Below are positions 1 through 13,810 of a stretch of 64,000 nucleotides of DNA, one piece after another; positions within the stretch are counted from its first letter, which is position 1, and every line of letters starts with the position of its first letter. Both the position numbers and the translations under genes were made by a program. Under the pieces are notes generated by a model that saw only the letters and a program-made list of their open reading frames with translations, searched no databases and was not told where the DNA came from. The stretch is from Burhinus oedicnemus (lineage: Eukaryota > Chordata > Aves > Charadriiformes > Burhinidae): NCBI GenBank assembly GCA_008921705.1, contig VFFE01007518.1, positions 658,744-722,743 on the forward strand, in the 5' to 3' direction.

Positions 1-1537
1 TCTGCTGCTTATAATGCAATATCAGCATGGAATGTGCCTTCCACTTCTATTGAGAGTAAATCACATCCAATCTTTCAGAGACATCCTGCCTCAGATTTTG
101 CTGGAGACTCTAACAAATATAATGTCAACCCATGTATCACAAATTATGATATAAATGCCAAAAAATCTCATGTAATAGAAGTTCAATGTACCTGTCCCCT
201 AGGGACCACTACTTTATAAATGTTGTAATAGTGAAAATAGAGATAGAATCTGAAGCCAAATAATAATTAAAAAAAAGAAAGAAAAAAGAAAAAATGAAGT
301 GATAAATATTTTCTCCTGGTAATAAGCCAGTTCTGCAAGATGATATTATAATCTTTTTTTTTTAATGCTATAAATGAATTTCAAAATAGACATTCTTCAT
401 CTTCTGCCTTCACTCTGTCCTTTCATACAGTTTCATTCCTTTTAAATTTAATGGAGAAACTGAACCAAAATGAAAAGACAGGAACTTTCAATATTCCCAC
501 ATGATATAAACATGCACATTTATGTAGTGTGGGTGTTTTGTTGGTGGTTTTAATATGATTAGAAGCAGGCAAAAATTCCCCCCCCCCATCAGTATTACTA
601 AAAATGCTTTGAATTATCACTTCTAATTTGTTCACAAGAGACAAGAAGACTATTGTACCTCAGCCTGCCTAGGTGATAAATTCATTGAGTTTTTAATTAG
701 GTTACTTGTAACACCACTACTAAAATCACATTGATAAAATAATGATGCGTTCGAGCTAGTGAGCTGAAAAATGCTGACCAGATTACTAAGTTAGCTTTAC
801 AAATACATCCTATCATACATGGTGACCACACTCTCCATTTTAGCTTTAGACCCTCAGTAAGCAAACCTATTAAAATCCCACTACAGAAAAAAAAAAAAAA
901 AAAAAAAAAAGAAAAGAAAATACTCTTGCTTTCCACCCACCCCCAGTTTGAAGAAATTTAGCAAGAAAAAACAAATATGAGAATATGCTTTCATTGTTGC
1001 TTTTTCAAAATTTCAGTCTCTAAAGGAGAAGTTTTAAAATGTTTCATCTTTCAAAAGATCTTTCTTGCTTTTTGTCTACTGGTAACTCAGCGGTTTGTAC
1101 CTACAAATCCCATAATGACAAATACTGTCATTTAGCCAAAGCAGAACAGTCACATAGATGTTTATGTGATATTAAATGAGCCCCTCCCATTTACCTACAT
1201 ACGTTTAGAACCACTCATACAAGCTGCATAAATATAACAGAAAGAGAAGATGGGAAATGCCTTTTCGTATTCTAAACAACTAAATGAGAAAAAAAAACCC
1301 CAAACATTTAGCTGCACTGTGCTTCTAGTCATAGATCCAGTAAGACTTTTTAAGTGCTAACAATCCATGAACAAGGTTTCCAGAAGACCAGAATAGGTAA
1401 ACACTAGAAAACCGTAATTGTTATGAGACTTCACTGGGCTGCTAAGCTGCTTGGGAAAACTACATTAGTTTCAAAGTTAAAAGCATACTGTTTTCTCACA
1501 AAAAATGTACATGGTTCCTGGAGTTTGCACCACCTTC
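1..1537. other. Non-coding AT-rich DNA
   Basis: No gene or recognised repeat is visible. Low-complexity runs are present: an A/G-rich stretch near 265-297, a run of nine C at 580-588, and an A-run at 887-910 preceded by ATTAAA at 870-875. The last resembles a polyadenylated tail, but nothing upstream is recognisable as a retrocopy. Confidence 0.6.
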
Positions 1538-2334
1538 ACAGAATCATAGAATGGTTAGTGTTGGAAGGGATCTTAAAGACCATCTAGATCCAACACCCCT
1601 ACCATGGGCAGGGACACCTCCCACTAGACCAGGTTACTCAAAACCCCATCCAACCTGGCCTTAAACACTTCCAAGGATGGGGCATCCACAACTTCTCTGG
1701 GCAGCCTCTTCCTGTGTCTCACCACCCACACAGTAAAAAATTTCTTCCTAATATCTAATCTAAATCTACCCTTTTTCAGTTTAAAACAGTTACTCTTCAT
1801 CCTCTCGCTACACACCCTGATAAAGAGTCCCCCCTCATCTTTCCTGTAGGCCCCCTTAAGCACTGGAAGGCTGCTATAAGGTCTCTCTGGAGCCTTCTCT
1901 TCTCCAGGCTGAACAACCCCAACTCTCTCAACCTGTCTTCATAGGAGAAGTGCTCCAGCCTTCTGATCATCTTTGTGGCCCTCCTCTGGACTTGCTCCAA
2001 CAAGGTCCATGTCCTTCTTATGTTGGAGGCTCCAGAGCTGGATGAGGTACTCCAGGTGGAGTTTCACCAGAGCTGACTAGAGGGGCAGAATCACCTCCCT
2101 TGATCTGCTGACCATGCTTCTTTTGGTGCAGCCCAGGATGCAGTTGGCTTTCTGGGCTGCAAGTACACATAGCCAGCTCATGTTGAGCTTCTCATCAACC
2201 AACACCCCCAAGTCCTTCATGGCAGCATTGCTTTCAATCCCTTCTTCACCCAGCCTGTGTTTGTGCTTGGAATTGCTTTGACCCAGGTGTCGGACCTTGC
2301 ACTTGGCCTTGTTGAACTTCATGAGGTTTGCATC
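1538..2334 (-). mobile_element. CR1 LINE, 5'-truncated
   Basis: Read on the minus strand, this starts in the C-terminal part of CR1 ORF2 ([10 protein letters not shown], then [13 protein letters not shown] and [10 protein letters not shown]). It runs through the C-terminal region ([14 protein letters not shown], then [13 protein letters not shown]) and ends at 1538 in the CR1 3' terminus, seen on the plus strand as AGAATCATAGAATGG. The reading frame is broken several times, so this is a dead copy. The 5' end lies at about 2334, where CR1 similarity gives way to an A-run bordering the assembly gap. The true truncation point may therefore be hidden. The reverse transcriptase and endonuclease domains are absent. 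CR1 identity is certain; the subfamily is not assigned. Confidence 0.93.
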
Positions 2335-2364
2335 TCTTTATTAAAAAAAAAAAAAAAAATATTT

Positions 2365-2414
2365 NNNNNNNNNNNNNNNNNNNNNNNNNNNNNNNNNNNN
2401 NNNNNNNNNNNNNN
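2365..2414. other. Assembly gap (50 N) between A-run and T-run
   Basis: Fifty N are flanked by a run of A on the left (2343-2359) and a run of about 21 T on the right (2415-2435). The gap probably reflects a homopolymer or inverted A/T sequence that could not be assembled. It sits at the 5' edge of the CR1 copy. Confidence 0.97.
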
Positions 2415-2435
2415 TTTTTTTTTTTTTTTTTTTTT

Positions 2436-3261
2436 CCCCACTGCCCCAAGTCATATTTAGTTCATCTCTTTGGCTTGTAAACTCAAGGTTAGAGCAATGT
2501 GAAGATGAACAGTGATAGAAAGCTAATATACAGAAATTTATTGTACTTTACTGGTTTGTAGCCCTTTTAGTTTTAAACAGAAATAAATCAAAGTTCCTTG
2601 AAAATTGTGGAATAAAAGCTGTAATGAAATAGATCATGAATGGTTGAATGTAGCCCTGTGAGACCTCCATTGAGATAGCTGAACAAATAAATAAATAGAA
2701 TAAATAATTTTTTTTTTTTTTTTGCTAAAATGAAACTGAAGTTTATTGGAACAGTTTGCAGAGATTTCATTCCTCTTTATTTTTTAATACTTATAGTTCT
2801 AATGCTTCAGAAAAAAAAAATTCTCATTACTACTTTTCTTAGTAGTTGTTAAATGAAGAAAGATAAAGCAACCTGCACACTAGAAAGAATATAAAAGCAG
2901 ATGAGAAAAGTGGAAATGAGGGAAAAAATAAAATCTATGATAAAATCTGAGGTTTTAGTATATCCTTACAGTGTAAAAATACACACACACACACAAAAAT
3001 CAGTTTAAGTTCTTTGGCTACTTGCTTAATTTATCAATTCTGCCAAAACAATGTTTCTGTTTTCAGCTTACTCCATACCGTTTAAGATGAAAAATCAATT
3101 AAGAATACACTACCTTTTTTCTTGTTCCTTCAGTGGCAAGCCAAGTATTTGGTAACACTGAATTTTTCACATTACTTGGAAATTAATTGAGACTAATTAA
3201 ATAATCATTCAGCCTATGAGTCTGGTACCTAAAACCTAGAAAACTCTCATGTCATTTGAAA
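2436..3261. other. Non-coding DNA with simple repeats
   Basis: No gene is seen. It contains AATA-rich sequence before a T-run at 2708-2723 and a short (AC)n at 2981-2995. Confidence 0.6.
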
Positions 3262-4305
3262 TGGGAACTACTGACCAGTCAGTCTCACCTCCATGCCAAG
3301 CAAGATCACAAAACAGATGTGTCAAAGCGTATGGATGAGAGAGAGGTGATCAGAGACAGCCAACATGGCTTCAGCAAGGGCAAATTGTGCCTGACCAATC
3401 ATCTAGTGGCCTTCTGTGAAGGAGTACTGCATCAGTGGACAAGGGGAGAGCTACAGATGTCATCTACCTGAATTGCTGTAAGGCCTTTGACATGGTCCCA
3501 CACAATATTCTCGCCGATGAATTGGTGAGATAAAGGTTTGAAGGATGGACTGTAAGGTCAATGAGGAATTGACTGAATGGCTGTGTCCAAAGAGTTACAG
3601 TCAATGGCTCAATGTCTAAGTGGAAACCATTAACAAGTAGTGTCACCTGAAGGGTTCTTAGGGGGTCCAATACTGTTTAGTATCTTCATCAATAGCAATA
3701 GAAGGTGAGATTGAGTGCACCTTCAGCAAGGTTGCAGGTGACACCAAGCTGAGTGGTGTAGTTGATAGACTAGAGGGAAGGGATGCCATCCAGAGGGACC
3801 TTGACAAGCTCGAGAATTAGGCCCGTGTGTACCTCATGAAGTTCAACAAGGCCAAGTGCAGGGCCCTGCACCAGGGGCAGGACAATACCCAGTATCAGTA
3901 CAGACTAGGGGATGAATGGATTGAGAGCAGCCCTGGGGAGAAGGACTGGGGAATACTGGTGGATGAAAAATGGGGCCTGAGCCACCAATGTGCACTCACA
4001 GCCCAGAAAGCCAAGTGTATCCTGGGCTTCATCAAAAGAAGTGTGATTCTCCCTGTCTCCTCTGCTCTTACATTGGTTTGGATTGGGCATAAGGAAGAAA
4101 ATTCTTATGATAAAGGTGGTGAGACACTGGAACAGGATTTCCCAGAGAAGTTGTGGATGCCCCATAATTGGAAGATTTCAAAGTCACGTTGAATGGAGCT
4201 TTGAACAACCTAATCTAGTGAAAGATGTTCCTGCCCATGGCAGGGGCATTGGACTCAATGATCTTTAAAGTTCCTTTCCAACTCAAACCATTCTATGATT
4301 CTATG
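3262..4305 (+). mobile_element. CR1 LINE with RT remnant and internal deletion
   Basis: CR1 ORF2 begins in the reverse-transcriptase fingers (NY, a stop, then PVSLTSMPSK). It continues through GFSKGKLCLTNHLVAF and motif A, which reads [16 protein letters not shown] with Asn in place of the catalytic Asp (3471-3473). The active-site box at 3731-3745 reads VAGDT instead of FADDT. The C-terminal region follows (KFNKAKCRALHQG). Near 4060-4080 about 300 bp of the C-terminal region are missing compared with the copy at 40.0-40.8 kb: the sequence jumps from the part after IKRS to the segment before IRKK. The element ends in two ATTCTATG-type units near 4290-4305. It is dead, with stops, frameshifts and two lost catalytic residues. 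Confidence 0.94.
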
Positions 4306-7300
4306 CTTCAATGATTTATTCCTTCTAATTAGCCTCCAGTGTCTGGTCCAAAGGATACAGATCAGCTATGGCTTCAGTATTATATTTGTTAGGACAGAAT
4401 ATTTTGCATATCTTACAGTATCACAAACAGGATTACATATAAAGTTGTCCCTGTTTATGTAACAGAATTTAGTCATGTCTTCATGCTATATATCCATGCT
4501 GAAATCTTCTAAAAGTTACAGTGTTTGTAACCTGAAGGATCTGAGCTATTTTCTATGATGTTTTCAAAACTAATGCTACAGACAGTCTCAGAAATAGAAG
4601 AAAACATTTTAGTGCTTTACACAGATTGGACTGTTGGCTATGGCAGGGTATTATTCTTTCCCCTTCTTTCCCAGAAAACCCGGTATATATTGCACAGTGT
4701 CTGCATTCAGTTCAGAGGACAATGAGAAATTCAGATTTCTGTTGAGACTTGGAAGAGATGAAATATTACTTATATCTCTTTTTTCCCCCCACATTGTGAG
4801 TACTGTTAATTTCAGGATCATGTGGAAATACATGGTGCCAGCAATCTACACTGTAGATTTCACGGTGGAGTGGAACCTTCAGTTTGGAACATTTTTTAAA
4901 TGCACATGATAATGAAAGTATGAACTTTAAAAAAAATATGATTCTCTGTACCTCATAAGATTAATCTTTTTTACTACTGGGAGGGGATGACTGAGGTCAT
5001 ACTTGGTAGTAGCAATTTTTTTATTCACTTCCCAATAGGAAACTGGCATCTTAGTCCAATCACTTTAGATGTATCCATGTCAGCCCTATAGCTGAAAAAT
5101 GAACCCTGGGGAAAGCAAACCTATCACCAGCTTTCTTGTCCTACTGTGAAAACACTGATGACTGTAATTGAGGTGACATTGGCAAAAAGCCTATGCAATT
5201 TTTTCTTAGCTAAGACAGTCCTCTGATCCATGTGGGATTGTTTTGAGACTCTGTGATAAGTCAAAAAGAAAGTTAGTGTTTGGTTCTTTTTGTTCTTTTT
5301 TTTTCCTTTTTTTTTAAAGAAAGAGATGAGAACGGTATTAATAGAACAGTAGGGAATACTGAATGGACCCTATCTGTAACCAAATATTTAACTATTTAAA
5401 ATATAATTAATTCAAATCCCTAAATTCTTGTTTTATTAAACTTGCCTACAGCACAGAAGTAACACAAAAGCTGAAATGGATGACAGCGAGCTGGGAAATG
5501 TTACTGCAATGCCTCAGGTGGATGTTAGACATACTGAAAGAAAAGTATCCTCTTGTGATTAGGTCAGCTGCTAAAGCTATGAATGTTTGCTTGTTGCTGT
5601 GACTGAGGTTTTTTTGTTTTCCCTATATGTTGAAAATCATGCATGTTTGGCAACGGATTAGAGTACTGAGAAGTCAGATCATGGAATTGCCCCTCGGTTT
5701 TCCTTTGAGCTAAACAGATATGCCATATATACCTCTATTATACTACTGATAATTGTCTAACCTCTGTAGTTTTGCTGTTTAGTTTTTTTCCCTCTGTTTC
5801 AATTTTTGAGGAAACGATAGTTTTAGGGTTTTTTTTTAAATCTGATTTTTATAATCAGAGTTGATAAAAAATCTTTCAGTTCCTACGTTTATATATTGCA
5901 ATGATTTGAGAAAATCAACACAAATATGACACATATATCTGTCATCACTGGCACATCAGATGGTGAGTGCTAATGACATGTTTCTTCAGCTGTCTTAACT
6001 GATGGAAAGATTCTACATCTTGATCCACGGAGCCAGTCTTTCCTCTGATATTTCTTATGTATTACATTAACTGTAAGTTCAAAGCAGTAGAATTGACCTT
6101 GTAGATCTAAAAATAATTTCCCCTGAATAGAAAAAGGAAAAGAAGAAATCCTATTCTTTCTGAAGTCAGGCCATTGGAGAGGATATGTCCTGAGATCCAG
6201 GAAAATTATAAGAATAAGAAAAGGACAGACTATCTCTGGGGACAATAGTAGTATTGTATGTACTGGCAGAAGATTGCATTTTAAATAAAATGACACCACT
6301 AGGGAACTATAGAAACATAGAATGAAGTATAGACCAAACATGCAACAAAAGTAAGCAATTTAGAGCTCAAGTTGTAGGTGTTAAGTCGAATAAATTGCTA
6401 GATTTATTAAAGAAGATGGATACCTAAGAGTTACCTGATCCTAATCAAGGTATTCCTCATAGGGCTAAGAGAGGAAAGGACATATAATAATGGCAAAATC
6501 TACCGGCATACAGAACATAAAGACACCTAAAGTCAATATGTTCTTTATGCAACTTCTAAGAGCTCACAGAAATTGCTTAAAATAGTGATGTTTGAAAGTC
6601 ACCCATCTTAAAATCATTGGTGTCTGTCTTCAGAAGCTTACCTGGTCTGAAAGATAGCTCAGAATTCACTGACCAGGAGAAGTGGTGATGGTGAGAACAT
6701 GCTGTTGTACTTTGAGGCGAAGTCACTTTGAGGTAATGGTCACCGAACAGTATTAACTCTTCTTGAACACATTTCCTGCCCACAGCTGTGCTTTTATTCA
6801 TTCTCATTAGCCCAAGGACCAGAAATGTCTTACTGAAAAGGTGTCTAAATTTATTAGCAGACTGAAAGTCTGGAAAGGTTTCATGAGAGCAACCTCTAGT
6901 TTGTATATCCCATTAGTGTCCAGGTAGAAAAAAAGACTACTGAACTACTTAACCGTATCAGTGGTGAAGCTCTTTGAAACAAATATAGAAACGTTACTCT
7001 AGGCAACCAGTACATTTTAAAGTTAAAAACACTCACAACTGTATTGCATTGGGAGCTAAAGGCCAGGACAACTGGAGGAATATCTAAGAACAGATTTTTC
7101 ACTCAGGTGCCAATTTAAGTGCAAGAGCACTGCTCTGGATGCGTCCTATTAGCTTCGCAGTGTTTTGTTTTCACATTGCATTATCTTTCACCTTGCTTCT
7201 GTATGAAAAGAGATGACTACTAATGGCAATGGTTAGAAAATCCTGTGAGCGATGTATAGAGTTTTTCATATACAAGATGTTTTATTCACAGTTTAAAAAA

Positions 7301-8841
7301 TAAATACTTATTAAGATTTAAAGGTAATGGAAATTAATATAATTGCACTGTAATGCTCAACAGACTTTTGCTGCTTAACATTGCATCTGACAAATATTTT
7401 TTGATGCCACATATAAAAAACAGTGTTGCAGTAACAATTTGGCTGTTCTTATGTTTTATGTTAACTACAGCTGTGAGTGCCTTCCCTTGCTGTCTCTTTG
7501 ACCTCTTTATTTTCCTTTTTCAATGAAAAATTTCATAAATTTCATTAAATTATCAGGTGTAGATTATACATACTAAGTAAAAATATTATTCTAAAATATA
7601 TTTTATTCAGAATGTATCTTTTTACCATACATGTTTACCTTACAGAAAAAAAGACGTTACTGATTATGTTCAGACTTCTCAGATACAAAAATAATGAAAT
7701 CTCAATTAGAGAAATAACTGCACTATAATAATCAATTCTGCAAGATTCATTTTAATAAGATGGTAATTTTCATTTCTAAGCACTACTACATATTTCTTTC
7801 ATATCATATTATCGGTTATTTTACTGTTGACCCATGAACTGAATTCCCAGTAATGTCAATGGGAAAATAACACTCAAATCTTTATAACTCTAAAAAATGT
7901 TTCAAATATAACATAATTGGCTATAAATATATAAATATATTTGTATATAAATATATAGTATATAAATATATGTTTATATAAACATATAAATATATCTGTA
8001 TATAAATATAATTGTCTATAGCAAACTACTTTAGCAAGAAAACTGATAAAATTACTAGTGTTTTAGTGTACATTAATTATTCTTAGAAATCCAGCAATTC
8101 AATATAAAGTTAAACTAATGTGAAAATTGGAGGTTTTTGTATTTTTAAAGGTACAAAATTATACATAGAGATAAGTATCGTAGCCAGATACAATGGGTAT
8201 AGCTGATGTAAAATAAACAGTTAAATGCAGATACTGCTAACAGGTTGCAAGAGTCTGCTTGCAATAAAAGCAAAACAATATCTTCATTAAACTTCTTTTA
8301 ATTAGTTGCATTATTTTACTAACATGCTTCTACTTTGTGTGTATCAGAATATCTGGGAGAGTGAAACTTACTTACAAAAGTATATGGTTTAATAGCCACT
8401 TCCCACTTTATCAAAGAAGATGAAGATTAAAATTTGTGCAAGGAACTCTTATGTGAAGTATGAAATAAAGCTGAAAGAGTATCATGGACAAAAAGTAATC
8501 CGATATCAAAACCACATTGCAAAATTCCCTGTGGTTTAAACCTGGTGAGAAAAGTGTACCATATGTCAAAACCCAGGGTTTTGTACATGCTTTAAGCTTT
8601 TCCAAATATATTATCTCAATACTTGAAACAATTTAGTATTCAATTTCTGAGAATTAAGCACAACTTCATTTTAAAGGGGTACAAAGTTTCAACTTCCATT
8701 CAGAACTATTTGATGATATGCCATCTAAGGTAGGCATGGTTAATGTCATTTAAATATACCTGATGACTTCGCAGATCTGTGAAGAGGAACTTTTACACAG
8801 ATTCTCTAGTTCCATAGTCAATGGAATTATGTGAACCTCCT
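4306..8841. other. Non-coding AT-rich DNA
   Basis: No recognised gene or interspersed repeat is visible on either strand. Open frames here are short, lack family motifs and look like chance. The notable local structure is the AT array near 7921-8011, listed separately. Confidence 0.6.
7921..8011. repeat. AT-rich array with perfect palindrome
   Basis: A degenerate array of TATAAATA-type words. Inside it, 7967-7988 is a 22-nt perfect palindrome centred on TTTATATAAA, able to form a small cruciform. Confidence 0.8.
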
Positions 8842-9619
8842 GAGGGCTCATGTAAACCTCATGAAGTTCAACAAGGCCAAGTGCAGGGTCCTGTGCTTGA
8901 CTTGGGGCAACCCTCAGTATCTGTACAGACTAGGAGATGAATGGATTGAGAGTAGGCCTGGGGAAAAGGACTGGGAAATACTGGTGGACAAAAAATTGGG
9001 CCTGAGCTGCCAGTGTGCACTCACAGCCCAGAAAGCCAAGTGTATCCTGGGCTGCATCAAGTGTGGCCAGCAGGTTGAGGGAGGTGATTCTACCCCTCTA
9101 CTCTGCCCTCCTGAGACCCCACCTGGAGTACTGCATCCAGCTCTCGGGTTCCTAGCCCAGGAAAGACATAGACCTGTTGGAGGGGTTCCAGAGACGGGCC
9201 ACAAAAATGATCAGAGGGCTGGAACAGCACTCCTGTGAGGAACAGCTGAGAGAGTTGGGGTTGTTTAGCCTGTCTTGCGGCCTTTCAATATTTAGAGGGG
9301 GCTTATAAGAAAGATGGAGAGAAACGTTTTACCAAAGCCTGAAGTAACAGGACAACGGGCAAGAGTTTTAAACTGGAAGAAGGTAGGTTTAAACTGGACA
9401 CAAGGAAGAAATTTTTTTCACTGGGGATAGTAAGACAATGGAACAGGTTTCCCAGACAAGTTGTGAATACCTCGTCATTGGAAGTGGTCAAAATCAGGTT
9501 GCATGCGGCTTTGAGCAAGATGTCCTAGCAGAAGATTTCCCTGTCCATGACAGGTGTTTTGGAACTAGATGATCTTTAAAGGTCCCTTCCAACCCAAACC
9601 GTTCTATGATTATATTCTA
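8842..9619 (+). mobile_element. CR1 LINE, 5'-truncated, C-terminal region and 3' end
   Basis: CR1 similarity starts in the C-terminal part of ORF2 ([14 protein letters not shown]) and passes through [16 protein letters not shown]. It then runs to the terminal region, where NGTGFPDKL-like codons follow the polypurine HKEEIF segment. It ends in GTTCTATGATTATATTC at about 9600-9619. Frameshifts occur near 9240 and 9285, including a small deletion around TTTAGCCTG where a leucine-rich segment is shortened. No reverse transcriptase is present, so this is a 5'-truncated, non-autonomous dead copy. Confidence 0.93.
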
Positions 9620-12600
9620 TTATTACATAATTCTGTAACTTTCCCTTCTATCTGTAAGGTTCAATTTTTTTTTAATGCTGGATTTATTTTGTATTGCATT
9701 TTAAAACTTGCTTCAGAGGCCTTAAGATAAAAAAGAAAGAAGATTAAGAGTTCATTCTAAGAAAGAAACTCCTACACTAGTAAAATGCTTAGACTGGTCA
9801 GTAAAAAATGACAGAGTTATTTTTTACAGAGTAACTAGAAATAATTAATTAAAAAGATAATAAGAATAGAAACAGAAATATATCTGATAGTCTTATAGGG
9901 CAGTCTTAAACCCAAAGTGCAGAGAGCAAAATGTGGGTGTCCAAATGCAGGTAAAACAAATATTTGAGCTATGAAAGTATATCTGATTGCTATTCGATTC
10001 AGCTTGCTAACCATAGCTGTTTGTTATTATTTGAGATATTCTAGGGTATTTGAGACATCCACATGTGCATCTCAGAGCAGAACTTGGCATATACGATATG
10101 AGCAATCTGCTCAGCATGCTGATAAGACTAAAGATCCACAAGAGAACCTGGCAAAAATTCAGAAGTACCTCACAGAGCAATGGAAGACCTTTTTTTGATC
10201 ACTTTCCATTTTTCTAAATGTTTTCTGTTTGACATTTAGTCAACATTAGTCTTCATTATATCTCCAAGTGTTGACACCAAATCAAAGCTGCTGCAGTTGA
10301 TGCGTCCCTTAAGAAAAAATATGACTCCATTAAATTGTTCTATTGTTCCTGAAGGTGAACATAAATTCCATAAAAACAGGGACTGTACCAACTGTTTGTT
10401 CAATTTGAGATAAGTTTGTATTTGTATCTTTTTCATGCTGATGTTCTTTCTCTTTGATAATGAAAATAAAGCATAAACATAACACTTGTGTTAGATATTG
10501 TCAGTTCAAAGTGCTGACATCCCATCAGAATAATTACAAAGAAAAACTTGGATTTCTTTGGGCTAATATTTGAAAATGATCTAAGGCAAATGAGAATAGG
10601 AAGAGCATGGGACAGAACCTTTTGTTCCTAGTGCTGGAATTTCAGTGTCAGGATTAAAGAGTCCACCTTTTGGTTAATTCAGTCTGATTTATCACATGGG
10701 AAATGTGCTGCCTTTTTGGCCATATTACATAATCCTTTTCTAAGGAATTTTCACCTTATATAAAGCACATATTTATTAATATTCAGACTCTCAGTTACTC
10801 TGTGGACTCTTTGTTACCATATTTCTCGAAGTCTTAAAGACAAACAGTGTCGTGAAAATGTTGAGTATGTGTTTAGAGAAAGAAAAAAAAAAGCTTCCTT
10901 CTTATCTTATTATGGTGTATGGCAAGTTTAAATGGCACAGAAGCAAGCTGATCTATCGGTTAAGAGCTCACTACTCAGTGTCAACGTGCCCACATTAATT
11001 AGAGTAGGAAATTACTTTTAACCAGACACTGTTTCAGGAACTTCCTCTCTTCTGACTTTGGGGAAATGAAAATGCAGAGAGAAACCTTTTTACTTTTGGC
11101 TGCTCTCCCAATAAATGATTCAGTAGTATCTTTGAGTCTTATATGAGCACTGAAATTTGGAAAATTTGGATTCTCATTTGACTCTAGATCTGAATTTTCA
11201 TTTCAGGTATCTAATAAAACATGAGCAAACATGAAAACGATGAAAAAGTGAGTAACATTTTTTTTAAGAAGTGCTATTTTGCGAACTCTCTGCTTTAAAT
11301 ATAGAAATCCTGTTGACTTACATGTGTTGTTTTCAAAGAACCTTTATATTTAATGTCTGAATGTTTCTTCCCCGAACTGCATGTACAGCTGCTAATAGCA
11401 ATGTTCTTTATCCATTGCTTGTAATGTTGTCTGAGTGAATATTGCTTGCTAAAAGCAGCTAAAAATTAAATGGTTATAGTGGTGCTTTTCACTAGAACAC
11501 AACAAATTATAGACTTGTTCAGGAAATATTTGATGCATTAACCAAATTGAAGTTACTTTCCGAGTTATGTTCTCACTGCCTCTTAAAATGAGACAGCTGA
11601 TGTAACACTGAGGTTACAGAAGAGATGCAGAGCCAAAAAAGAGATACCAAACAACATATATAAGAAGTGTCTCAAAAAATTTGCCAAGCATAGTTACTCT
11701 TTAGAACCCTGATCACAAAATACCCAGTCACCCTCTAGCTGTGGGTGACAAGACTGAACATAGCATATGGTAGCTTTGCTTGCTTCCTATTATATACTAC
11801 ATTGCATAGTATATTTATGTCTTTATACCAAAATCAAAATATTAGGTCTTGAGATAAGACTGTATCTTGCTGGTCAGGCAGGTAATTTTTTGTGATCATT
11901 AAAGGTATTCACACACATCAGTACTTCTAATTGGGACAAATTATAATCTCTCTTCTTAACTTAAAATTCGTGGGATTGTTTTTTCCGCTACTCTTTGGAT
12001 AAGACAATGAGGCAGTTCTTTTTAAATAATATTGTATGTGTTTAAGTGTCCTTGAAGCCATTAGTTTCTCCACATTTAACAAATGTAATTGAAAATTGTA
12101 CATTTTTTTTTATTGTGAATTAAGAGGAATTTAATCCTATAAAATCAAAATTTAAAGTTTGTTAAAATTATCTAGTTTTTTAAGTGCAGATTTATACCAA
12201 ACTACTTCAACATTAAATTCAGAATATAAGTCTCAATAAATTCAGTTATTCTGACTGAAAATGTGAATTAATGTATTTTCAGTAGTAATTTTCATATATC
12301 TGTTCCAATAGTGAGGAAAATCAAAACAAACCTGTTGTTTACATCTCCCATTTAAAAAGTAACAATCTATGAATTTTTACTATTATAAAAATAAAAATGA
12401 AAATAAAAAGTGAAGAGAAAAGAAACTACAAGTGTATTATTAAGGTAATTAACAAAATTTGGTTCTGACTGCTTGCAAATTTAGCAATTCAGTACTGACT
12501 CAAAAATTATTTCTCCTGTCTTGCCTGGATAATTACTGACATGTAATATCATGCCTCTAGAAAGCTTTTTGAATATGTATGTTTTTAAAAATAGATAGAA

Positions 12601-12887
12601 AAAAGAAATTAATGAACAAGTGATTGAGTGGGGTTTTTTGTTTGTTTCCTCCCTCCAATATGTAAGATTGACAAATATATAGGTACCTAAATACGGAATG
12701 CAGTGGTTTAGCCCTTGGCTGGTGGTCTATATGCAGTCTGGTAGGGTAAATACGCAAATACCTGACTAGGAAGTACAGAAAGTACAATTCTGTGAATGTT
12801 TGAAAGTTTTTTCCATAGTTCAAAACAAATACAGAAAGAAATGTTATACAACAATTTTTTAAATCTTTTTTTTTGGAGGGAGGGGGT
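9620..12887. other. Non-coding AT-rich DNA
   Basis: I see no gene, RNA or recognised interspersed repeat. Only short A- and T-rich runs are present. Confidence 0.6.
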
Positions 12888-12942
12888 GTTTTGTTTTGTT
12901 TTGTTTTGTTTTGTTTTGTTTTGTTTTGTTTTGTTTTGTTTT
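12888..12942. repeat. Microsatellite (GTTTT)x11
   Basis: Eleven perfect tandem copies of GTTTT, directly downstream of a T-run and a G-rich stretch (GGAGGGAGGGGG). The periodic FVLFC reading through the array is a translation artefact. Confidence 0.97.
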
Positions 12943-13810
12943 CACAAAGACCTACACACTTTTCTGGGAAATAGTTTAGGGTGTGTAAGATATTTTCCTA
13001 CCTGAACAAATATCTCCATTTTCATTCCTTGTCATGTTTCTGTGTACAGAGATATACATTGTGGAAACACTGATAAATAGCACAGTCCTCTCTATACCCC
13101 TGTGATTCAGGATTTCCAGCATATCATTCAGCTAAATCACCCATCATCACCACCATCATTCATTTGTAATCTGCATACCATTTCTACAGTGAACTAAAAT
13201 ACCATGTTCACTTAAATTTTACGATTTCTTGGCATGATAGATAAAATAAACAGATTGAAAAGGAAATGAAGGAAATCACCATAAACACAGAGAAATGCCA
13301 ATATGCAGTTTGTTTGCATCTAACACTGTAAAAAATTACTGTGAATAAAAATAAAACCTACTATTTCATTCTAATTGTCATAGAAATGTTTCTGGAAACT
13401 GGTATGTGTTTAGACATGATGCAGTAATTTTGAAATACATGAGTTACTGGTGTTCACATTAATGTTATATTTATTAGAAGGGGGTTGTTTGGCCTCTTTT
13501 TTCAGAGGGAGAAGGTTTTTGTTTGTTTTTTCTTATTGAAAATAAAAACTATAGCTTCCTACTGAGTGCCAATACAAACAGCATGTTTATCTTTTTCAAA
13601 CTGTAAGTTCGAAAAGGATCCAAAGGGAGAGCTATGCAGAAAGCATGGTATAAAGTCTTGCTAGAGACCAGCTACAGCTTGACAAACGACTTTGATAAGA
13701 ATTATATTTAGAATCAATTTTGGCTATTTCTTTCCATCATCATCTTTTTATACCAAAGATATTTGAATAAACATAGGGTTCATTTCTAAAGAGCTTTCTC
13801 GCTTGCACTA

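Noticed and set aside
870..910. ATTAAA followed by a 24-nt A-run, like the end of a processed retrocopy
   Set aside because: No recognisable transcript-like sequence upstream and no target-site duplication; A-runs are common here, and avian CR1 does not use poly(A) tails.
12796..13005. Open frame with a repeating FVLFC peptide
   Set aside because: It is simply a translation of the GTTTT microsatellite.
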